From Onthophagus taurus (lineage: Eukaryota; Arthropoda; Insecta; Coleoptera; Scarabaeidae), in the NCBI RefSeq assembly GCF_036711975.1, contig NW_027248939.1, forward strand, positions 248,001 to 312,000: a DNA stretch of 64,000 nt, given 5' to 3'. Positions 1 through 11,858 of the stretch are shown here, in pieces. Position numbers and translations under genes: made by a program. The notes under the pieces are model-generated. The model ran no database searches. It worked only from the letters and a program-made list of their open reading frames with translations, and was not told the origin of the DNA. Positions within the stretch are counted from its first letter, which is position 1. Every line of letters begins with the position of its first letter.

Positions 1-1250
1 GAACAACTGTCTTCATTTTGATCTGTAGTGTCATTGTGTTCAGAAACAGTTATTTTTGCTATGGATTCTGTCGAATTTTCCAGTGTGAACATCATTTTAT
101 ACAATTTGTTTTCTCTTATTGCTACAGCTCTAATATTACCACCTTTATCTATAAATTGCATCTCGTATCATTTGGAGTCATAAAGCATCCTTTGTCAAGT
201 GCACACCCAGCGGAAAAAAGGTTAAATTTTAATTTTCGAATGTAGAGCACATTTGAGAGAGTTGTTTCAATCAGTTTCTTAACATTGTAGGCACCCTTTT
301 CACCATTTCCTAACTGAATCATTTTCCTTATTTTTAATTGACTCCTGTCTTTAAAAAGGTTTCTGTTCCATGACATGTGTTCGCTCGCTCCTGAATCGAG
401 ACACCACTCCTTGCTTTTCATTTTATCTGTATACCATGAAGGCATTTGTCACATCTTTTTCCGAGATTAATTTTGATGAATTACCCTCACGTCCTTTGTT
501 TTTAAACCAGCAACTCTGTACTGAATGGCCAGTTCTCTTGCATGCTTCACAGAACTTTTGACCTGTTCTTATATTTTTTGGTTCTACTTTATTTTTCTTT
601 CTGTGAAAGCAGTTCTTTGCAATGTGGTTTGTCTTGGAGCAGATATAACACTGTTGTGGTGAATTATGGTTTTTTGAGCCTATCGATTTGGTTGCTAAAG
701 CAGTAGTGTTATTTTCCAAGGGTTTAGACCTCTCTTCCTCCAACGACAGTCGTGAAGTGAGTTCTTCCAAATTTTGTTTATCCCCTGGCACAGATTCCCA
801 AGCGGATCTAAATGTTTGAATTACCCCAGGAAGTGACATAAGAATTTTGGTCATTATCATTTTTTCTGAAAGTTCTTCGCCCATGGTTTTTATTTTTGTT
901 TTTATATCTTCTACTTTTGATATAAACGTACTCACGGTACTGTTGAATTCGAGCATGGAGAATCTTTGCTGTAGGAGATGTACGCTAACAGCAGATTCCT
1001 TGTCATAGATGGCTTTTAGTTTTGTCCACATTTCCTTTGCTGTGCTACATGATAAAATATACGTCAATGGGTCTTGTTCCATTCTCGTAACAATTATTTG
1101 CTGAGCTTTGGCATCTTCCTCGATCCATTTTGTTAATTCCTCTCCGTTTGTTGGTTTTTGCTTTGATCCATCCACAATCTCAAAAAGACCACGACAGCCC
1201 ATCTCCTTGTCGTAGACCCTCGTGGCTTTTAAATGTTCTTGATAGATCTC
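1..1250 (-). pseudogene. Copia-type LTR retrotransposon gag-protease fragment
   Basis: Read on the minus strand from 1250 down. The Copia gag (UBN2-type) region is followed by two zinc-knuckle-like motifs, CYICSKTNHIAKNC and CEACKRTGHSVQSC, then the Copia protease signature WCLDSGASEHM and the motif LSNVLYIRKLKFNLFS that precedes the integrase. The frame is open from about 1250 to 423 and changes near 430. It shifts again at about 155, after which a readable pre-integrase tail (NKLYKMMF) runs to the window edge. The usual gag start is missing and no LTR is visible at 1250, so it is 5' truncated. Integrase and RT would lie left of the window. It sits just downstream of the acyl-CoA reductase gene and is probably a decayed insertion. 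Confident on family, less on the right boundary. Confidence 0.85.
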
Positions 1251-1350
1251 GAGGTAGTGTTAATAACTTTTTTGAAGGTATAATAATTATGAAGAACGAG
1301 ATTAATAAAATCGATTTATTAGACGTAATTAGCAATTTAAGGGTAATGTT

Positions 1351-4300
1351 TTATGTTAACATTTCATTTTCTATAACTAAAAATATTTTCCTAAAACCCA
1401 CCTCAACACAACATAAATAAAACACAGCTTAATCAACAGATCTAATAGATACAATCTGAAAAATAAATATGTCCATTAAAAAGTTATTCATAATTTAATT
1501 CTTCACAACTTACATTTTATTACGCAGTTTGTAAATAGAATAATTTTCTGAATGTTCCTTAAATAAGTATTTGGCCGATGTCTTACAATTATTAATATTG
1601 TAATTTTCAAATTCTATTCCTTGTAAACGAGCAAGCATAGGAAACATCTTCTTATCATTATCGTCAAGTTTTTCGTTTAATTGTATACAATTGGTGTTAT
1701 CAAAGGACCATTTATTTAGTGTAAAGTGTTGCAAAACATTCCAAGTCTGTAGCAATCGTTTCTGAATGGCAGTCAAGCTTTAATTCATAAAAAATAATTT
1801 ATCTTACAATGATGTTTATCTATATTTATTTTATAGATACTTACAAAGGTTTCTGTAAAAATATAATCATTATAAAATCAATGGCCAGAGCTGGAATGAT
1901 ATGAAATAGAATCATATCGATCATGTATCGATAATAAGACTTTGTAGCAGTGAATTTGGGGTACCAGAAAACTAATTTAAATGGATGTTCCCGGTTATAA
2001 TCTTCACACCTATTGAAGTAATCGCTCCAAGTTGGGGTAGTAACGTTACCGATAGTTACGTTAAGCACACTTGGGGAATATCTGTATACAACATACAGTA
2101 GATAGATTGATTATTTTTTAAATATATCTTACACGTTTGTAGCCCGTTCGTATCCGCTAACAATTAAAGAATTTATAGCAACATCAACCGGTATCATTTG
2201 TGGGACACTTTTGTCATCAATTAGCGCTATTCTTAAAATTCCTTTTGCAACTGCGTAAAATAAGCTTACTGGTCCATTAAAACTATCTACCCAACCAGCA
2301 ATAGGTTCTTTTAGTGAAGGCATAACTAAAACGGATTTTTTTTAATGTCATTTGAATGATACAATATTAGTGTGAAATGAAACGGAATTTTTGGAATAAC
2401 AATCTTTGTATTTTTCCCTTATAAAGTTTGTATTCCAAGATTCTCGTTTATGCTTTAATGAAACGTTGTACCCTTACCAATAGATGGTCTTGTTATGATA
2501 ATGGGAATTTTATCACCCATATCTTTCGCGATAAGTTCAGTAAGCCTTTTGGTGAAAGTGTATGTATTGGGATGGGGTCCTAATAATCTAAAAACATTTT
2601 TTGTTTAATTTCTAATATTATTTTAAATATATGTGCATAAAAATTATGACTTTGTGTTGGGTTTGTCGTAGCCTATTCGTGAATCTTTGTCTTTAGGTAA
2701 GTTCTCAATCATAGACACTGTAATATCTAAGTCTCCAATTAGTCTCTCATTATCCGTAATACAGGTGAAAGGTTGACGCTCTCCTCTAAAAGAGAGCGTC
2801 AACCTTTTCCTCTTTCTCCTTTTTTATAAATCGGGCATATAATTCCACTACTAAGGAAATTTCTTGCAAAGTTTAATTTGAATCATTTATGGGTATGTAA
2901 TTCTGCATTTTGGCTATACTAGTGGATATAAAGGGCGCAACTTTGTTGATTTCTGTAACATCTAAATCTACATTATCACCATAACATATACTCTACGTGT
3001 ATTTGGTTGCCCATTCTTAAAAAAAGTGCTGTAATCTAAGCCCTACGTCCAAGTCTTATTTCGCATAGTTTCAAGCAATGACTCATTCGCGTTTCTCGTG
3101 GTAAGGACTATAACACAGTTCTTTGTTAAAATATGCTAGAGGAGAAAAAAGATTTCCCTTCCACTTGTTCAATTCTTAAAATATTATCCGAAATCTGAGT
3201 TATATCGTGTAAGTATAGGATATGGGAAATATGTGCTGAGGTGAAATTAGAAGATATTCTGGAGTTTGTTCCTGTTTTATCTTTATGAGGTTTTTGAAGA
3301 TTTAAGTTAAAATTGGGATGTAAAGCGGTAGTGATGCGTAATACATGACATCGTACCCAATTGATGTCAAGGCTCTCCTATCCAATCCCGACTCCCACCG
3401 CCTAGTTGGTGCTCTCTGGCAACCTGACCAACCTTGCGGAAGATTACAGCAACCAACCTCGGTAGAAAGCTGGGTCAGGAATAATGAAAGCGGGAGAAAT
3501 ATATAATACCAAGTATAATAGACCAAGTAATGACGTATAACTGTTTTGGGGTGGAAACGTCTAGCAACAGGCGGCTGATGGATGAAGTGAGGAATCAGGC
3601 AAAGAAGACAGCGAGAATATCAGGTTACCTAATAGATATAATATGGCGTAGAAAACAACATTCTGTACTCACATGTGCTGCCGAGACTGCAGCTGAAACG
3701 TCTGACACAAAAGCCATAATGATGACTACAGAAATGAGAACCTTAAAAGGTACAAAAGGCATTACAATCCTAGACAAAGTACGAAATATGAGAGATCTGA
3801 GAAGACGTGATGAGATGACAGAGAGCGTAACGTGAAGAAATTTGGGATACGGAGATTCCAAGTTTAACTAGTTACTTGCCAACGTTCACAATGTTGACAG
3901 ATTTGCCGTTTTTAAGAGATTGTTAATCACTTATCATTTTTAAAAAATCAAAGAAAAAAAGTCAAGATATAAATAAAGGCATACAACAAGGGGACGTCAT
4001 CATCAATCGTCGGTGTCAAGTCGATTCAGGTCAATCATCCTCAGGCACATAAAACAAGTTGTCGTCGTCGCGAGGTCCATCGCGATGTTACTTCAAGAGA
4101 GAAGAGAAACCACAAACGAAGATGATGGGTTCAGCCCAGCGATAAGCAAGAAAAAACGAAAAATACTACAAGAAGATCTAGAAATCGAAACAAGCGACAG
4201 ATATGCCCAACTGAGCGACCACGAAGAAGACAACATGGAAGAAGAAGGACACGACGAGGGTCTCTTCCTCCTATAAGACGAACAAAGAGAGCAGAGGCCA

Positions 4301-7300
4301 AAAAATAAACTAGAACCAACACACCAAATAGAAAAAAAAATGGCAACAGCCGTCGCAATAAAGAAATCGAGAGTAGCACCGTTAGTTCTAACGCAAAAAA
4401 GAAATGGAATCACGTGAGCCAACAAGAAAATAAACTACGTAAAAGCAAAACTGGTTGCACAGGGAATAAACATAGAACCCATAACCGACGATGATTACAG
4501 ACAGCTCAAAAAACTATTAGAAGATGAGCAAATTCAGTTCTACACATACGACTTAAGGTCAGAAAAAAAGCTGAAGATGGTAATTAGGGGAGTCATGCAC
4601 GAGATGATCCTAGAGGAAGCAGAAATAGACCTAATGGCACAAGGATACCCAATAACAAAAGTTACCCGCACTAATGGCAAACAGGGTAAACCAGCGCCAA
4701 TAATTCTGAATGTCAGCGAACACACTTCGGCGGTCTTTCTGGATATTGAGAAAGCTTTTGATAAAGTCTGGCACGCAGACCTAATCTATAAAATGAAGAA
4801 AGCAAACGTACCACCAAGAGTAACTAAAATCATAAGGTCATACCTTCAAAACAGAAAATTCCACGTCAAAATAGAGAATACAATTTCGGAAGGAACAGAT
4901 GTAGAGACCAGAGTCCCACAAGGCTCCGTTCTGGGCCCAATGCTATACAACATCTATATTTCGGATATTCCAACGCCGACCAACACCGTTTGCAGACGAT
5001 AACGTAATATACACCACGGGCAGGATGAAATCATTCATTAAAAAACGACTACAAGAAGCCACTGATACCATCATGAAATACATGAATACATGGAGGATCA
5101 GAGCAAACGAAGAAAAAACAGAAGCAGTCATGTTCATACAAGGTCACCAAAAAACCCAACCCCGAAAAAATCAAAATAAACGGAAAAGAAAGAGAGTGGA
5201 AAAGGCATGCTAAATATCTAGGCATCATACTAGACGAAAAACTAAACTTAAACACATCGAAGAAACAAAAAAAAAGTAAGAGGATTAGCAACACAACTCT
5301 ACCCAATCATTAACAGATGCAGTAAATTTAACATAGAGAACAGAATAAATATTTTCAAAGCAATCATCCTACCAGCGGCCATCTACAGGGGAGCGATATG
5401 GAACATAGCCAGCAAAAGCGGATTAAACCAACTACAACGAAAGCTTAACAAGATTCTAAGAATGACAATGCAGAGAGATACGTCAGCAATACTGAACTAA
5501 AAAAGGAAGCTAACATTAAAGACATGGTAACCTTCATAGAGGAGACTACCGATAAATAAATCAAAAAAATGAAACACCACTACAACCCAGAGATACAAAA
5601 AGCAACTCAAACAAACCCAGAAAAACAGACAAAAGAGCCACAGTAATGACGAAACGCAAGAGGGAATCCGAAAACATCGGCTTCAAACCCAAACGACAAA
5701 AGACAAAAAAATGAACCAACACAAAGAAAAGAAAGAAACCCCACATCAGGTGGATCACCCAATCATTCAAAAAAAATTGAAACAAAAAACAACAAAAATG
5801 GAAAACAAAGACGAACGGGCAAAAGAGTCAAAACTCGACCCCGAATCAAAAATGAGTTTCAGCCAAGGGGACGGACTTGCTCCGACAAGGTTTAACTTGA
5901 CCCTTGAATACGTCATACGCCATATAAATGTCGGAAAAACAAACTCACTAATAAATTAATCCGTACAAATTACAGCAATGTTCCAATGTGGGTCGGACGC
6001 GTCAGGTCTAGCATCAAAATGGTTGGAGTTTGTTCGAAAACTATAAGCCTAAATCTGTTTGACGAAACCCTTAACGGGGAACGGTTTTTGGAATATTTAA
6101 ATGTATTCCTTGCCTACTTTGCTGATAAGAATTGTTTCCCAAACCTCTCGGTCTTACCGCTCCGTACCCTTGTCAGTATACCCGGTATAGAAGGATCGAA
6201 GGAACCAATATACAACATAGAATAAGGACCGTGTACAGAAGCTACTTTGCCCTATCAAATGTAGTTCATTCCAAAAGTGTGCATAGACATTCAAAAATTA
6301 GACTCTATAAAACCATCATTAGAACTATACGGTGCTATGGATGCGAGATATCGATTATGACAGAGAGCGGAAAGAATAAGCTGGAAGTATTTGAAAGAAA
6401 AATTCTGAACAAAATATTTGGTCCAATAGCAGAGAATGAGATATGGAGAAAGCGATAGAACGTGGAAGTTAACCATCTGTTCAAGGAAGCCCTGTCTCAG
6501 TATTCATCAGGTTGTAAAGTGTGAAATGGGGTGGTCATGAAATACAAATGAGCGAGATTAGGAATAGAATCCCTAAGAGGTTCTTAAGTACCAGAATGCA
6601 AAGCAAGAGACTAAGAAGGATGTCAAGAAAACGATGGGAGGGCGCACAACGATTTATGAGCGTCACGACGTGGAAGAAAGTAGCTCTTGACCGGGAGTAT
6701 TTTAGGCAAAAGATAAAGGAGGCCAAGAGTCAATTTGGGCTGTAACGCCTATGGTGAGAGTAGGGCTTGCAATACGGACCAAAATCTCAATACCGGTATT
6801 CGGTATTCAAAATTTTTAAAACCGGTATACCGGTATTACTATAAAAAAATTTACTCACTAAATAGGGTAAAACGCCAGTAATTGACCGTTGATCAGTGTT
6901 TGAACGTTTTTGTAAAAAAATGTAAAAAATAAGAGATTCCTTGGAATATCTGAAAAAATGTAAATATATCCATAAATAGCCACCAGTCTCCTCTGCACTC
7001 CCTAGTACACAAAAAGTCCACGACCATACCGTTCTTGAGTTTTTGTTGTTTAATTTCGCGCTAACTGCCGGCCTATTCGCATCGTGCTAAAAAGCGTAAT
7101 TTTTATGTTTAGAAATTCGCCCAAACAGGATAGTACTATTCAGCCGTACTTGCATGTATAATGTTTTTTTTTTGTTTGCCAGTGATCTAATAATGTTTTC
7201 TATTGGTTATATTAAAAAAATACCGCTTTAATTAATTGTTTTTTGAAATAAAGCTGATCAATGACTGGTAGTTGTAAATTTAATTAAAATTTAGTGTTTG

Positions 7301-10300
7301 ACCAAACGGTCAAATACTAGACGAATTTGTTGTTTTATAATCTCACAAGGATTTAAATTTAATTAATAAAATGGAAAAATGTGTAATACCTGTTTTTAAA
7401 ACTTATATCTTCCCGTTTAAGTTGTTTAATATTTGACCAAAACTTTTATACTTTAAAAGTGAGATACAGATCAGTTTAAATATGCGGTCAATTACTGGTT
7501 CCTCTTTTGGTCATTTATAGGACACACACACTCACAACTGAGTTTTTTAACCGATTTTAAATTTTATAAATATTTAAGCGTAATATAAATATAAGTGTAA
7601 ATGTTTGATTCTTTTCTATTTTTTTAGACCTTTTTTATAACAATAAAAGTAATTGACCGCACTTAAACAGTAATGAGTCTGTAAAATTAAAAGGATAAAA
7701 GGTTGGTCAAACGCTGACTCTTACAGCGGCCAATTATCAAAAAATGGAAAATCGATATGGAAAATTTAGCAAATATGAATCAGGTTAACATTTCTTTAGT
7801 ACCAATATGACAACGAAGCCTAAGATTAAAAATAGTGAAGAAAGTCTTCAAAAGAAGTAGGGGTTTATCTTATGAAAAAGCAGCCAAGATGTTTAACGTT
7901 CCAAAGTAAAATCTTATTTATAAAGAAAAAGGAAAAACACCAGTGCAGAGGAAAATGGACCCAGCAGCATTTTTAAATTGTGATGAAGAAAAACTGCTGG
8001 TTGAATGGTTGTTTCATTCAGCAAATAGGGGTTTTCCTGTTTCAAAAACCAAGTTGGAAAACACAAAATTTGGGTGAAAAGTTAAGTCAAGAGCATTTTG
8101 TTCCTGTTTTAAAAGATGTTCTTAAAGAGTCAAAAAATATAAACATTTTTTTGTGAACAAAATAGTATGAAAAAATAATTAAAATGAATATTATATTAAG
8201 AATCGGTCAAATATTGACGGTTTTAAGGTCAAAGACTAGATATTATTGGTCCAGTAATGTAATCAAAGTGGTCAAACACTAAATGCGAAATACTGGTTTA
8301 TTTTTTAATTTTAAAAAAATATTACTTCGTGATGTTATATTTTATATGTAGGGTAACTTTAAATGAATCAAATGTGTATTTGATTTTTTTTTTTGATCAT
8401 TTTATGTAAAGGCAGAGGGATCTACAAGAAAAATAATATGACTCGGTCAAACATTGACATTAAAAAATCCTTAACAGGTCAAACACTGGTGCGTTTACCC
8501 TATATCTAATTGTAAGAATTTTTCCCCTCTGCGGCGTCATCTCTACTAACAACAGGTTAATTCCTACTATATTTTTAGATTGGCAACATAGCATAAGATG
8601 GAAAGATACTAGGAATCTGTACAAAGTGCCAATAATCTTAAAGGTCACTTCACTGTCGCGTCAAAAAATGAAATTACACTTCATCATCTGAAGCTCTGTG
8701 GAATTCTTTCGAATTCCTGTTTTGGAATTTTCTGGAAAGGTGCAGATTCAAGAAAGAACCTTTAACATAATGGCTCTTGGTAGTTTGTCAGACTTATCAT
8801 ACTACTGTTATACTTCGTGGGACATTACACGAATCAAACTGACCTGAAACACCATTATGGAGTAAAAACTCCAAATATAGTTGTATGCAGAGACTATTTT
8901 ATTGTTGGTTAGGTATGACAAATTTATTGTACACGAACATTAAGTTGTCGTCATCAAAGGTTGAGTTTTCGTTATCTTCAACATTCTGTCAGAGTACAAA
9001 ATGATATTTCTTGTAGATGGTGTTCCCACTGATCAAAAAATGTCACTTGAAAAAATGAGGTTAGTACGGACATAAGATAGTTAACAAATTTCTCTACGTC
9101 ATTTTCCAGCACAACATCAAACTAGCACGGCGGTTTTCGAAGACATCGGCCGCCCCCGGCCATCGAGGGCGCTAAATAAAAATAATACCGAAATACCGGT
9201 ATTTTGCCATCAATACTTTTGGTTTATAATACCGGACAAAAACTGTCCGGGATCCCGGTTTTCGGGATCCCGGGATGCCGGTATCGCAAGCTCTAGGTGA
9301 GAGAGAAAGACAATAGAATGAATAATACAAAACAGTTTTATCACAAAATAAGGAATCAAAGGCAAAAAAGAGAAGCGCAGCATACATTGGCAGACCATTT
9401 GGCAGTTTTCTAAACACAAACGCTTTTTGCATATTTTGTAAGCATTTAGTCAAACGTTTTGTTTTATTGAGTTTGCAAGATAAATCTTTTCCTTCTCTAG
9501 CTATCAACTTCTAAAGTAAGCACTGAGTTTGATTAATTTTCTTCTTCACATTCTTTTAGGTCTTTTATCACATTTGTCATGTGTTTGATCATTTTTTTCT
9601 TCATATTTGATCGGAATGTTTCGCACAATTTATCATTTATATCAATACTTATTTCCTGTGGGTGTAATAGGTTATGATTTCTTGTTTTATTTTATCTCCT
9701 TTGATGAATCAATTATTTGATCACAACGCATGCCAGAAAAAAGAATTACATTTCTTTATTCTTTGGTACATAGAAAACAAGAGTGAACTTTTTCCAAATT
9801 ATGGTTTAAAACGCGTCATTTTCAATAAAGAAATAAAGCCATACAAAATAATACAATACTTACCTAGTTTATTTTTTGAAATAAGCAAATACATACTTTT
9901 TTGTAATCGCAACTAAAGATTTCTCATCCATCCATTTAACAAGATCCATAATTTTATAAGGATCAACATCCATAGGATAAATTTTCTCTTCCATGTAATC
10001 AATTTCAACGTTACAAAAAGCTGTAGATACGTGGACAAACGCCTAAAATATTTTTTTTAAATAATATCTCCATATTATGCCTTTATAGTACTACTTACTT
10101 GTAATATTTTCATATTCATGCATAATTTAAATAGTTGATACGTCGATGTAGTATTAGTTATTACGGCTTCTTTTAGCGGAAGATCCATACGAATAGAAGC
10201 GGCAACATGAAATACAATCGATACTTCCTCAATTAACTTTTTCTTGTCGATTTCGGACAGATTCAAATTTTCCATCATAATATCGCCACTTATTGCCTCG

Positions 10301-10587
10301 ATTTTATCGTAAGCTATTGCGTTCATGTTATGAAATGTAAATACCTTTAAAATTTAATTTTTTTAACTTATTACATCATTTGGAAATTAATAACTTACGA
10401 CGCCATTCGTTAATTGCTTAACTCTTTCTTGCGGATTACATCCTTTTTTGGAACGTATAAGAATGTAGATTTTTTTTATATCCGGGAAACTTCGCACTAA
10501 CTTTTCCAGCAAAACTTTACCCATGAATCCAGTTGCGCCGGTTATTAAAACCGTTTTTCCGGTATAAAATTCAGTAATTGGACTCAT
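1351..10587 (-). CDS. Fatty acyl-CoA reductase, spliced gene with seven or eight exons
   Basis: Reduces fatty acyl-CoA to fatty alcohol with NADPH, as in wax, cuticular-lipid or pheromone synthesis; the enzyme is normally membrane-associated. Exons (minus): 10587-10399, 10344-10099, 10042-9897, 2587-2478, 2325-2133, 2081-1845, 1777-1510. All junctions are GT-AG and all phases agree, giving about 462 aa, close to the family's usual ~500. Visible: the Rossmann motif ITGATGFMGKVLLEKL near residue 15, AFVHVSTAFCNVE, the YxxxK catalytic motif in PNTYTFTK, RPSI...P...EPIAGW, and a FAR_C domain with a hydrophobic stretch (FHIIPALAIDFIMIIF). The last exon has an ideal donor (GTAAGT) one base before its stop, so a short eighth exon at 1390-1351 is possible. 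An acceptor at 10605 suggests a noncoding first exon upstream. Intron 3 is 7.3 kb and full of TEs. Substrate chain length cannot be read. Confidence 0.93.
2641..2985 (-). pseudogene. Degenerate non-LTR reverse transcriptase shred
   Basis: Inside intron 3 of the acyl-CoA reductase. One minus-strand frame near 2860-2810 reads SGIICPIYKKGERGK, which resembles the start of LINE reverse transcriptase domains, where a 'CPIxKKGD' motif precedes palm motif 1. Flanking frames are broken and interrupted by the hairpin at 2768-2808. No other RT motif is recognisable, so this is a short relic at best. Confidence 0.35.
2768..2808. repeat. Perfect 16-bp inverted repeat (hairpin)
   Basis: The arm AAAGGTTGACGCTCTC (2768-2783) is repeated exactly in inverse orientation after an 8-base loop. 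It lies in a reductase intron next to a LINE relic. It could be a foldback scar, or a local inverted duplication of the LINE sequence. Confidence 0.8.
2986..3529. other. Intronic stretch, nothing assigned
   Basis: No gene or TE family could be recognised. A GC-richer block at about 3350-3480 stands out from the AT-rich surroundings and has a 74-codon minus-strand reading frame without recognisable motifs. It is probably an unidentified repeat. Confidence 0.4.
3530..3838 (+). pseudogene. LINE reverse transcriptase C-terminal fragment
   Basis: A 101-codon frame contains CAAETAAETSDTKAIMMTTE followed by a basic segment (MRTLKGTKG...DKVRNMRDLRR). This matches the pattern seen after the palm in endonuclease-reverse transcriptases of insect LINEs, where AAETRA.TSK and EMKTLR-type motifs recur. 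Palm motifs and endonuclease are absent, so it is a truncated 3' part. It lies in intron 3 of the acyl-CoA reductase, on the opposite strand. Confidence 0.6.
3960..5800 (+). pseudogene. Jockey-type LINE with large internal deletion
   Basis: The gag-like ORF1 begins near 4013 (acidic, lysine-rich), and a PRE_C2HC-like segment lies near 4560-4720 (VIRGVMHEMILEEAEIDL, YPITKVTRT). At about 4720 the same frame passes straight into RT palm sequence: AVFLDIEKAFDKVWH, then VPQGSVLGPMLYNIYISDIP. A frameshifted FADDNVIYT follows near 4990. Endonuclease and the first RT motifs are missing. Thumb and C-terminal remnants (RGAIWNIASKSGLNQLQRKL) run to about 5500 with frameshifts. The tail to 5800 is A-rich and lysine-coding. 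It is a non-functional copy inside the reductase intron. Confidence 0.8.
5841..6745 (+). pseudogene. RTE-like LINE 3' fragment
   Basis: The sequence starts in the palm with QGDGLAPTRFNLTLEYVIR. It continues after breaks with RLYKTIIRTIRCYGCEI...LEVFERKILNKIFGP, the familiar 'RLYKTLIRPVLTYGSE' and 'FERKVLRRIFGP' blocks. It ends with a basic C-terminus whose stop is at 6743. Several frameshifts are present, for example around 6225 and 6470. The hAT element at 6761 inserted ten bases after the stop, so this LINE is older. Confidence 0.75.
6761..9295. mobile_element. hAT-type DNA transposon, decayed, with exact 8-bp target duplication
   Basis: The termini are TAGGGCTTGCAATACGG (left) and, inverted, TAGAGCTTGCGATACCGG (right). 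They are flanked by the identical 8-mer GGTGAGAG at 6753-6760 and 9296-9303. An 8-bp duplication with short imperfect TIRs is the hAT hallmark. The subterminal zones are rich in ATACCGGTAT motifs on both sides. Coding capacity is nearly gone; a stretch near 8840-8890 reads TDLKHHYGVK, reminiscent of the end of a BED zinc finger. The pogo-type element at 6865-8500 accounts for 1.6 kb of it. Confidence 0.85.
6865..8500 (+). mobile_element. Pogo-type (Tc1/mariner superfamily) element nested in the hAT
   Basis: The TIRs are GGGTAAAACGCC (left) and, inverted, GGGTAAACGCACC (right), each bordered by TA. A coding remnant at about 7855-8090 reads RGLSYEKAAKMFNVPK and then GKTPVQRKMDPAAF...LLVEWLFHSANRGFPVSKTKLE. 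That is the Psq-type helix-turn-helix plus CENP-B-like N-terminus of pogo/Tigger transposases. The DDE domain is missing. Motifs of the type GGTCAAACACTG or CAGTAATTGACC recur at least ten times on both strands through the element and are candidate transposase-binding repeats. Confidence 0.75.
9304..9896. other. Remainder of reductase intron 3
   Basis: After the hAT target duplication the sequence is AT-rich, with no motif I can assign. A plus-strand reading frame at 9674-9916 overlaps exon 3 of the reductase antisense and is not a gene. The region ends at the donor GTATGT (9896-9891, minus). Confidence 0.5.
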
Positions 10588-11090
10588 TTCGCGGAAATGA
10601 CAATCTATAAAAGAAAGTAATAAGACAATGAAGGAAGTTGCAATGTTTTGAACTCTTTATATTAATATTTGGATATGGAAATGTATTTATGCATCTTATA
10701 ATTACGTATGTAACGAATAAATTATGAGAACAATAAGAATGTTGACAATACATGACTCGCAATTTTGAAGGATGTTCAATATTTTAATAAATTATTTAAA
10801 TTATAACACATTTTTGTAAATTATTGCTATCTGAAAAAAATATTTATATTATTACGACTCTCGATTTTGTTAATGAAGAAATTAAACGACTTCTTCTCAA
10901 TATTATTGTTTTTCAGACACTATCTGGAAATGGCCTATATTTCCTTATTACAAATCGTAAAGAAAAGTATCTCATTTCTTTATAGCAACCATTTCTTTAT
11001 AGCAACCAACTAAACAATGAATTATTTATTAGAATAAATATTAAACGTACAATTATTAAGGATAGAAAAGCTTATACTTGATGTACAGGG
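10588..11090. other. Upstream of the reductase start, AT-rich
   Basis: The minus-strand sequence TTTCTTTTATAG ending at 10605 is a good splice acceptor 17 bases before the reductase ATG, so the 5' UTR is probably spliced from an exon further right. No coding sequence or promoter was identified. Confidence 0.4.
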
Positions 11091-11240
11091 TGGGCAAATT
11101 TGGGTGTTATTATAGGCTATCTCAGAAACTATAAGAGATACGAAAAAAGTAGGTGCCATGCCTCGGTCTCTTTTTTCGAGACTAAGCCAATCCCGTAAAG
11201 ACCAAATCTCTATCTTCTTTTGTTTTTAAGTTATAGCCAA
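11091..11240 (+). repeat. Dispersed repeat, 'CAGGGTG...GGCTATCTC' family
   Basis: It starts TACAGGGTGGGC and continues with AGGCTATCTCAGAAACTA and AGAGATA. The same architecture recurs at 37935 and 38332. The TACAGGGTG start resembles the termini of several mariner-like elements in this window, so these are probably fragments of such elements. No second terminus was found here. Confidence 0.6.
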
Positions 11241-11858
11241 AAAGTCAAATTTTAGTGATTTCAAAAAATGCTCATATTTCGTTTATTTTTGAAATTAGAG
11301 AAATGGGGTTTTCTTAAGACACTTTTTTGAGTAGAATATACTGTCGTTGAAAAATTTTTAACATAGCTGATAATTTTTGAGATATAACATAAAGTTGTAT
11401 TTTTTTAAATACAAACTATACTTTATTATGATATTACTGAAAAGAGCATATTTTTAGCTTTCCAATGATGTTTTTGATAACACCCCCTGATGAACTCCTG
11501 ATGAACCACTACTTTATTTTTTTTGTTTGGTTGCTGTAGTGAGGGAAACGGCAGAAACGACAATTTGATTCTTGAGCTCGTCGTGTACTTTTTAAATAAT
11601 TTCTTATAAAATGTAGGTAATTCATTTAAATTGAGTGTCCGAAAAAACTTCATGTATTATTCTTAATGAAAAGTAACTTCTTCTTTACTCATCGCGTGTC
11701 GGCTTCGCCTCGATTAGAAAATTCGCGATTCGTAAAGAAAAAAGTATACTTTCTTTACTTATAATACAAATAACTATTATTAACAATTTTTATTAATTAC
11801 AAATCACTATCAATCTTTTTATTGACTTGCCAATTTATTTATTATTTTAGTTGTTATT

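Noticed and set aside
4093..4425. Minus-strand open frames rich in Leu, Ser and Phe
   Set aside because: They are antisense shadows of the lysine-rich gag of the Jockey LINE.
9674..9916. 80-codon plus-strand frame
   Set aside because: It overlaps exon 3 of the acyl-CoA reductase antisense and has no motif.
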